60,000 nt of DNA, from positions 176,176,740-176,236,739 of the forward strand of contig CM043944.1 of NCBI GenBank assembly GCA_014529385.2, written 5' to 3'. The notes under the pieces are model-generated. The model did no database searches, had not been told where the DNA came from, and was given only the letters and a program-made list of their open reading frames with translations. The DNA is from Adiantum capillus-veneris. Lineage: Eukaryota > Streptophyta > Polypodiopsida > Polypodiales > Pteridaceae. Below are positions 52,501 to 60,000 of this stretch, piece after piece (position 1 is the stretch's first letter; each line of letters opens with the position of its first letter). Both the position numbers and the translations under genes were made by a program.

Positions 52501-54690
52501 GCTTTTTAAATTTTTTAACAAAATTTGGAAATTATTTGTTTAGGGAACATTCCCACGACAAATAACTAGAGTAAGAGATAGAAATTAATAATGTGTGGAT
52601 TTTTGCCAAGGAGACAACATGCAACATAAAGAGGGGGATATGTTTTGATCAAATTGAAGTAAAGACAAAACAATGAGAGCATGTGACTTTTCAAAACACA
52701 AAAAAAAATCCTTGTTTCGTAATTGTCAAGGCATCACACCATATTGGCTACACACAATTGTATACACAGATGGTTGTTCAGTTTCTTCTAAAGCAGCCAT
52801 ATTCAAAACATAAATTGCATTCATATCTCAATTTTAATACATTTCAAAGTGTATGAATACATCTACTAGGTCAATCATTCCCCAATTAATCATTATAAGC
52901 TCAACAAAAAATTTGACCTCAAAGATGTTTGTGGATCAAGCATTGCATACACACAATGTAGTGCAAAACTCTTTCCCTATTGATGCTCCATAGCCAATTC
53001 TCACTCATTACAATCTTAAATTGCTCCTATCTTCTAGTCCTCATCATCCAAATCCAATTGGGTTTGTCATTTGTAATTACAATCTTAAATTGCTCCTATC
53101 TTCTAGTCCTCATCATCCAAATCCAATTGGGTTTGTCATTTGGTTTTGCAAGGCTACACATGAGTAAATTTCATTTACAATTACACACACAAATGAATGC
53201 AACATTTCCATGTTCATCACACTGACCAATCATTAGCATGAAAACACACAAAAATTCTTCAAAGTTGAGCTTCAATCAAGTGATTTATCTCAATCTTTGA
53301 GCCAATCTTGTGGCACACACATCAACTATTTGGCCAATTCATCATCATGAGTGGTAGAACATACCAATTATTTGTTCACATATTGGATTGCACCTGCCAT
53401 TAATTGTCATACAAATTATGTGCAAAAAATCCATCAATTCCATATTTCAATGTTCCAATTTCACACTTGATCAAGCATAAATGAATGCATGCATGCTCAG
53501 CTTCTTAAAATCAATCTCAATTTTCCCTAATCAAGCAATGCACACACTCAAAAGTTAAGCACAAAAGTTCAAATTTGGCTCAATTGGCAATGCAATTAGG
53601 CCTATCCTAAAGCTTGCACACACATTTCATGCACATTTCACTATCAAAAATTATTTGGGTGTCCCAATTTACCATAAATCATTGAAAATCAAGTGGTCTT
53701 GAATGGGCATACACACTCAAATTTTGCCCAGTTCTTTGGCATTTAGGCATATCCATTGATTGAATTTCCTAACATTCACATCAATTACATGATTTCACGC
53801 TCATATATCATCAATTTTCTCAATTTTTATGCATGCACACACTCAAGATTAGATTCACACACACGAATTTTATGGCAGCTTTTTCCCTCTTTGGTGCACT
53901 ACACGCACAATGATCTTTATGCACACACATGAATTCTTGATGAGAATTAAGCATTATCTTGTTTCACACAAGGTTCATTAGTCAAAATTGACCATCAATA
54001 TCACTCCAATGAATCAAATTAGGTGCAAAGTACAGCTCAATTGATTTACACGCCTAATTTTAGCAAGTGATTAGCACACCTTGAGCCACATTAATCAATC
54101 AAGAATTGAAATCAACAAGTGAGTGCACTTACATCGTAATCACACTCCAAGCTATTTCTTTGCTCCACATGAAGACGCATCATTGCACACATAAGTGTGT
54201 GCATCTCCAATTTGGCCCAAAATTTGACCAATTAGTGGTCAAAAATCAAACACTCAAATCATCAAATTAGGCACAAATTAGCAAAATTAACTTGATTAGA
54301 GTGATGATTCCACCTCTTGTAAGGGATTAAAAATACATTACACATCAAAGGTTAGTGGTTAGCTTAGCAAAATTAGTCAAATGCTAGTAAAAATTATTGA
54401 TTATAAGGATGAAATTACCATGGAATTAGTCAATATTAGCATGGAAATGAAGCAAAATTAGTAAGGGGTAGTATGAAACTAGTGAAATGTGTAAATGGGG
54501 GTTTGGAGTATTCATAACTCAAAAATTAGCTTCCAACAATTACTTGCACACACAATCAAATCAAAATAAAATTGAGTTACACACACTCAAAACCGATGAA
54601 ATTAGTAGTGAAATTACTATTATCAAACCATCCTCTAGCTTAGGTAACCGCTCCTTGGCAATGGTTCTGTTTGGAGGTGATAACAACATA
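52501..54690. other. AT-rich region with CA-rich motifs, no gene seen
   Basis: This region is dense in short repeats of CACACA, AATTGG and ATCAA-like words on the + strand. Its word composition suggests degenerate repeats. The only clear structure is the tandem duplication at 53007-53142. Confidence 0.5.
53007..53142. repeat. Perfect 67-bp tandem duplication
   Basis: 53007-53073 and 53076-53142 are identical and separated by TA. The identity implies a recent local duplication in otherwise decayed sequence. Confidence 0.93.
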
Positions 54691-55536
54691 CAAGTGCCCA
54701 CCTAGCCAAGGCGCCGTTGAGTCAGCCGGCAATCGCCTATGTCAAGTCTGAGTCAAAGATGTAATTTTTCCAATGATGTATGTAAAGGTCCATGAGAAGT
54801 TGGCCGCCGGCCACTTTAGAAAGCCCTAGGTATATAATACACTAAGGTTAGTGGGAAAGGGGAGATTATTTTTTGAAGATAAGGGACTATTGTGTTACGT
54901 ACAGAGAGCTACCTCTTTGCTCCAACTTGTAATCATCGCTTCGGTGGCTACGGTAATCCAAATTTAGTTTTGTTTCTTGCATTGTGTTCCTCTTACTCTG
55001 CTCTTTCATTCAAGTGTAAGCATTCAAGATTTGGTAAAGGTTTCAAACGCATCCGTTTAGGCCTTAAATAGTTGTTTTGAGTGCTTATATGCGTATTTTA
55101 TTTTGTTTTGACCCTAGGAGAGGCTTTAGGGACCTAAAAACGACCCTTTAGGATCATTCGTTTACTGTTTTTGCGTATTGTGGGACGAACGATCGCGATC
55201 GTTATCCCTTCCCATAATGCTGTGATAGTGATAGGATATGTTCCTGATAGTCCCCTGTAGCTTCCCTTCAAGTTTCGTGCGATTCCGATATGATTTGCAT
55301 GGTGAACGGGCGTGATGACTGTAGAGTTGTGTAGAAGGACATAGGCAGATTACTTGGATTTGGTGCGATTGATTTTCTTGTAGAGTTAGTAGTTGCATCT
55401 CTTCGAGTTCACTTCATTAGGATTGACACCCTAGTGAGTTTCCATGCCTCATCCGAGTCGCTTCCCCTGTATCGATAATTTTATGTTGATGCTTGAGAGC
55501 TATGTTATGGACGTCCGTCGCGGCGACCCGCAAACA
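54691..55536 (+). repeat. LTR-like repeat F, copy 1
   Basis: 55067-55536 aligns with 58009-58474, sharing GTTTTGAGTGC, TTTTGACC.TAGGAGAG, GGACATAGG.AGATT, TTGACACCC and a CGTCG-rich end. Upstream lies TATATAAT at 54831-54838. The 3' portion (GACACCC then TTTCCATGC, ending in a CG-rich block) parallels the end of the A LTR, so F is probably the LTR of a distantly related Ty3/gypsy element. Its left edge is uncertain. Confidence 0.5.
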
Positions 55537-56127
55537 GGTTCCAATGTAAGGAGGTAGTTGTAGCATAGGCTAACTCTGACAAAATCATCAATTCGAAGTG
55601 AGCATCACCCGGATAGGGCATGGAAACATCACACAACTAAGTATGAGAGCTTCATCGAACACAATGAATAGCAGGATTCAAGAGAATGCCTCACCAATGC
55701 AAGTAGAGATTAGCCATGGCAAGACTAACTCTAATCACACTTTAATCACTAATCAAGTAACTCTACACGCATCAAGCCCACCGAAGTCCAACTTGCCAAT
55801 CTTATTTGAGTCACAAGAGCACATCATCAATACAAGCATCCATTACCAAATCACACACTAATTTCATTGAAGTTGGCCTCCCCAATCATCACATGCCAAC
55901 CAAGGTACTCGAATCATATCACACACAAGTGGCATTGAGCTCAAGGCTCTTAAACCTTCACACACTTAAGGACACAACTAGGAAAAATTGTAATCACATG
56001 ATCAAGAGTGCACACACACTACACTAATCAAGAGAATTAGAGAAGTCATCAACTAATTGAAATACTCATGGTAGAAGAGATTTAACATCAAAGCGAGAAG
56101 TCATTACCTCTCTCAAATCTAGATACA
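55537..56127. other. Unassigned sequence between F copy 1 and E right copy
   Basis: About 0.6 kb without recognisable coding or RNA. No clear primer binding site adjoins repeat E at 56128. Confidence 0.45.
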
Positions 56128-56514
56128 TGAGAGTGGAAAACTACTTCATGACATAATGAATTGTAGAGAAGACAAGACTAATGAACATAGTAATCAAGAA
56201 GAGCTTCCCTAATTATAAAGGATTAGTAAGTCTAGCCTTCTAAGCATGGGCCTTAAGCTCAAGGTTAGGCCATCCCTAAAGTGAGCTCTCAAGAATGACT
56301 ACTCAAGAATGAATCCTCTTTGCATAAAAGGGCTTCTTATAAAGGCATGGACTCCAAGCCTTTCTACTATGGAATTAAGTTGAACCCTCTACCCTATACA
56401 ATTTGGGACTCCTAAATGAGCCTTATACAATGTGAATAGGAAATATTAGGCACATCCATAGCACATCCCAGCTTGGTGCATAATCGGTGTAGCATGTGTT
56501 AGCCACTACTAACA
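56128..56514 (-). repeat. LTR-like repeat E, right copy
   Basis: 387 bp, matching 48752-49171 with scattered changes and deletions. On the minus strand it begins TGTTAGTAGTGG and ends CACTCTCA. It interrupts the copia gag of element D right inside the zinc knuckle. Flanking bases (ATTAG) do not match those left of the other copy (AATAA), so the two are not shown to be ends of one insertion. Confidence 0.75.
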
Positions 56515-57381
56515 ATTAGCTTTACAACAATGGCAATGCATCTTCTTTTTTCCCTTTTCACTAGAATTCCCATAAGAAGTTCTGCCAGTAGAAGCATTAG
56601 GAACATGTGTCTTTCCACTCAAAGAAGAACCATGAGGAGTGATTACATTGTTGTTACCACTTTTCTTTTCAACAGCAATAAAGGCATGTTCAAATACACG
56701 TTGTTTAGTCCTATTTCTCCTTGAAAGTGACACTTGCAACAACAATGTGTACAATGCATCAAACTTGACAGCTTCAAGATTTCCTTGGGTCATAAGTCTC
56801 CAAGTACTAGCAAAAGTGTGGTAAGAATCTTGCAAAGCATCAAGAACAGTCTGCACAAGGGAACTGTCATAAATGACTTTGCCCGTAGAAATAAGTTGCT
56901 CATTAATATCCTTAATAATAGCAAGGAAAGTGTCCGTTTCATCTTCCTGATGCATAATCTTTGACTCTTGTTCTTTATGCACCAATGCAATTTTAGCCTC
57001 ATTGTGAATTGCATAAAGACTAGCCAAAATATCCCAAGCCTGTTTTGCAGATGTAGCTGAACAAAAGGGAGGAGTAATAGTGCGCATTGCATATAACACA
57101 ATCAATGTTTGTGCGTGTACATCTCTATCATCCCAATGAGCCTGCTTAGCCATAGGAAAAATAGCTCTAGAAGCAGCAATCCTACCACCAAAACCTACAA
57201 CATCCTCAATGTTGCATGTATCCATAGAACCGAGACGTACATCAATGCCTTGCACAAGGTTCCAAATGCCATTTGGCACAAAAGCATTTTGCATCATGTA
57301 AGCCCACATTGGGTAATTGTCCCCATCCAATCTATCCTCAGCAGTAAACATCTTGAACACATCCGTATCGTTCTCAGCCAT
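56515..57381 (-). pseudogene. Ty1/copia gag of element D, truncated by repeat E
   Basis: 289 codons from ATG 57381 (MAENDTDVFKMF). It is a copia Gag of the UBN2 type (DNYPMWAYMMQNAF, AKQAWDILASLYA, VQTVLDALQDSYHTFASTWRLMTQG, then the start of a zinc knuckle CHCC). No stops or shifts interrupt it up to the point where repeat E cuts it. Protease, integrase and RT are missing from the window. It is not the same family as C. Confidence 0.88.
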
Positions 57382-57725
57382 GGAAAATTTCCGCACTTGA
57401 TGTGAACATTGCCCGAAAAGAAGAGAAACAAAGTAAGACTAATTCCTACCATATAGCACAACCCAAAGAAGACTGTAAGGAACCTCTTATGCAAAAAATG
57501 GCACTGACAAAAATTTTGCACAAAATGACAAAATTGCATGCCTAGCACTGCCTATAGTGGAAACGGAGGCCGAAATGAGCCCGAATGGAAATTTTGAGCA
57601 AACATCAAGAGATTCCCCAAAGTATTTGTTGACCTACTGATGCTCACCAAAGCTCATTGAAATCGAAGAAAGTGAGTGGGTGTGTGCTGGTGATGCTGGC
57701 GACTAAGCTTGGGAGGATGTAACCT
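57382..57725 (-). other. D leader
   Basis: About 340 bp between D's primer site and Gag start, noncoding. Confidence 0.65.
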
Positions 57726-57737
57726 GCTCTGATACCA
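57726..57737 (-). promoter_or_regulatory. D primer binding site (initiator tRNA-Met)
   Basis: The minus strand reads TGGTATCAGAGC, two bases from the D LTR boundary at 57740. This is the standard copia primer. Confidence 0.9.
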
Positions 57738-57739
57738 AT

Positions 57740-57967
57740 TGTTGGAAATAGGGTTGCAAGAAAACACACATAGCTTACAGAAGATGAACGAAAGTAAAGG
57801 CGCACAATAGAAAGTGGTACTACTTAGTGTGTAATGTAAAGATAAGATAGCCCTAGAGTGATGGGCCTATATACAATGCATGGGGGAAAAAAACTCCTAG
57901 TGAGGAACAAAGTGCCTCGGCGGTCCTAAGTGTGTTCACACACATCACAACCACATGTATGGTAACA
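57740..57967 (-). repeat. D 5' LTR (predicted)
   Basis: About 228 bp; on the minus strand it starts TGTTACCATAC and ends CCAACA. The inner edge is set by the primer site. The outer edge is inferred from TG/CA ends and is less certain because no second copy is in the window. Confidence 0.6.
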
Positions 57968-58008
57968 TTTGTTGTGGTTCACTAAGATCTATCTTTGAGC
58001 TAAAACTA

Positions 58009-58474
58009 CAGTTTTGAGTGCAAAAATGGTTTTTTCTTTTTTACATTTTGACCATAGGAGAGTGTTCCTAGAATAACAGGGTGACCTATCTAGATAGTTC
58101 TATTGCAGTTTCCACAGCATGGACCATGATGAATTGGGATTTTGGTACCTTGTTAGATGACATCCAAACTTTCTAGGATAGTGCCCTTAGGCCTATTATA
58201 GCTCCTCCTAAAGTTTTGTTGCATTTTGAATTCATTTGGTCAAAGAAATGGCGTGATGACCTAGAGCGGTGAGACAGGACATAGGTAGATTTCCCATATT
58301 AGAGAGTGATAGTTTGCTAGTGTTGATGATAGCTCAGTTCACTAGGTTCACTTCTTAAGTTTGACACCCTTAAAGAGTCTTAGTGCCCAATCTGAGTTAC
58401 TTATCTAAGTATTGACATTATGCCAGTGCCAGACAGCTATGTTGTAGACGTCCAATCGCGGTTGACCCACTAAA
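58009..58474 (+). repeat. LTR-like repeat F, copy 2
   Basis: A diverged match to 55067-55536 along its length, same orientation. It lies next to the outer edge of the D LTR, so D may have inserted into it. Confidence 0.55.
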
Positions 58475-60000
58475 ACCCCCCATGCAAGAGTGAGCATTTT
58501 CCTCTTACACGTATTTATTTGTAGATTTCTTGAATGCTCAAAAATGGATACAGATTGCCCAACCATACATAATAATGATCATAGCTCATAAAAAGCACTC
58601 GAATAGTAAAATGTACATAAATGTAATATCATTTTGCATAGCCCATAGCTCAGTCATTCTTTTTTCCACCTTCAGTTGTAGTGAATAATTATATATCAAT
58701 TTCCATTACAAACTCGAGCTAGAGACAACATGCCAATATAGGACCTATTAGATTAGGACGAACCCTGATAATAGTTAAACTCGCCCTTGAGCTTTAGAGC
58801 TTCATGTCCTATGCAAAACCTTAGCACAGTGCTTTGGAGGTACCACGTAGGCTAGTCCCAAACCTACTGATTTGGATTAGCTCTGGTGAATTTTAGCTTT
58901 ACCCTAAAGCTTCCTAGACTTCATACTTGGAGTTTAAATGGGATTTATCCTATGCTTTGGTATGTATCCCCTCTAGTCTACTGGATGCTTAGGTGGAAAT
59001 AATTGTGTGGTATAATGTGGAAAGGACACCTTAAGTGTGTAGGTACCCAAGAGAGGCATTTATAGGGGGTGTGGACTTAGACTTAGTAATTAGATGCATG
59101 AAAGATCTTAAAAGAGTATCCACTAGTTTTGTAGTGGATTTGGGTTGCTTTGGATCCTCTTATGATGTCATGTAAAATTCCATATGAGATGCCTACTTTA
59201 GCTTCATGTTATGAGCCTATTTGTACTCACTTTCTATCAATCTAGTTATCATTTTTGTCTACAGTCTACTCCAAACTCAATTGTGTGATCAGTACCATGA
59301 ATGTTTCTCTCTTTTATCCTCCCTAATATCCACAAATGGTATTAGATCCATCATAGGTGATTAGCACCTCCTAATCATCCAATCAAGATCTGTATGCTAG
59401 ATCACATGGCACCTCTCTCCTATTGCCAGCATTGTTGATTCGTACCTCTATTGCACTTACATATAGGCTGAATTTTCAATTTCATTTCACTAATTTTCCC
59501 CTTGTAAGATACCCTTACAACTTAGGAGTGCTTATTTCATGATTACACTTGTAAAAACTTGCACAAATAAACAAGAAAAAAATGCACATAACACAAGAGA
59601 AAGATTGAGGGTTGAAGATGGGAAACCCCTCCCCCCTAGAAGGAAATGTATTTTTGCTCAACCTAAGTTCCTTAGGATAGAGCTTAGTGAAAATCAACTC
59701 GAGAGATATCTTAGGTACTTTCATAAAATCTAATATCTAACCAACCCAAATGATTCTCTCATATTAAACTAATCATTTAATGTAGGAGAATAAACGGGAA
59801 CAAGGGTTAGAATAGAGACATGTGATTATGGATCTATCTCAACACAGGGCCAAGGATAAAGGGGTCCAAATGAGAGATGATCTATCAAAGAGCAAGGCTA
59901 GCTAATGGACCTTAAAGACCTTAGGGTTAGCTTAATTAAAGACCTCCAATAGTTAGTGTTAAAAGTCCTTTGACCTTAGGCAAGCTAAGGTTGTGCTTGA
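58475..60000. other. AT-rich flank, possible decayed copia LTR
   Basis: No gene seen. At 59337-59349 TGGTATTAGATCC follows CCACAAA, resembling a mutated initiator-Met primer site next to an LTR end. CATTTATAGG near 59058 could be its TATA box. No gag is recognisable downstream. Confidence 0.3.

Noticed and set aside
54711-54731. GGCGCCGTTG at 54711 as a tRNA-Asp primer site
   Set aside because: It lacks the following CCGGGGA and the leading T, and no LTR end adjoins it.

Overview
The window is plant repeat DNA. Every coding region I can identify belongs to an LTR retrotransposon, and I found no host gene, tRNA, rRNA or CRISPR array. A land plant with a large, retrotransposon-rich genome is indicated by Ty3/gypsy and Ty1/copia polyproteins, primer sites complementary to plant tRNA-Asp and initiator tRNA-Met, and nested insertions. 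I cannot name the species or clade.

Positions 1-47805 form a four-level nest, and three insertions are proven by exact 5-bp target duplications. The outermost element, A1 (Ty3/gypsy, + strand), starts left of the window. It runs 1-1702, resumes at 35286 and ends with a 943-bp LTR at 47805. Element B (1703-35280, - strand, TSD AACAC) interrupts its gag; B encodes Gag plus a protease-like domain and no reverse transcriptase. Inside B sits A2 (3199-27967, + strand, TSD GTAAC), a full-length relative of A1 with 939/941-bp LTRs that differ by three substitutions. Inside the A2 gag sits C (7398-13123, - strand, TSD AAAAC), a compact Ty1/copia element with an uninterrupted Gag-Pol frame.

The A family is the most interesting object. 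Its order is LTR, tRNA-Asp primer site, a leader with spaced 22-bp palindromes, gag with an unrecognised N-terminal domain, protease, RT, RNase H, two tandem H2C2 zinc domains, the integrase core, a second retropepsin-like domain, W-x-P-K repeats, an internal polypurine tract, a 2.8-kb spacer with another palindrome array, a 1086-residue ORF3, the terminal polypurine tract and the LTR. The spacer has LTR-like traces, so the element may be a composite of two units (LTR, palindromic leader, ORF, polypurine tract) fused in tandem. B shares the primer type, the Gag start motif, the protease and the W-x-P-K module, and it also has an internal duplicate of its polypurine tract. B may be a non-autonomous partner of A-like elements.

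Both A copies are disabled. A2 has a TAG at the gag/pro boundary, two 1-bp deletions and the C insertion. A1 has small deletions, two nonsense codons and a 2.3-kb deletion.

Positions 47806-60000 hold older debris: a Ty3-type gag relic on the - strand into which A1 inserted, two copies of a 0.4-kb LTR-like repeat, two diverged copies of another LTR-like repeat, a copia gag with its LTR and primer site, and several kilobases of AT-rich sequence in which I see no gene.
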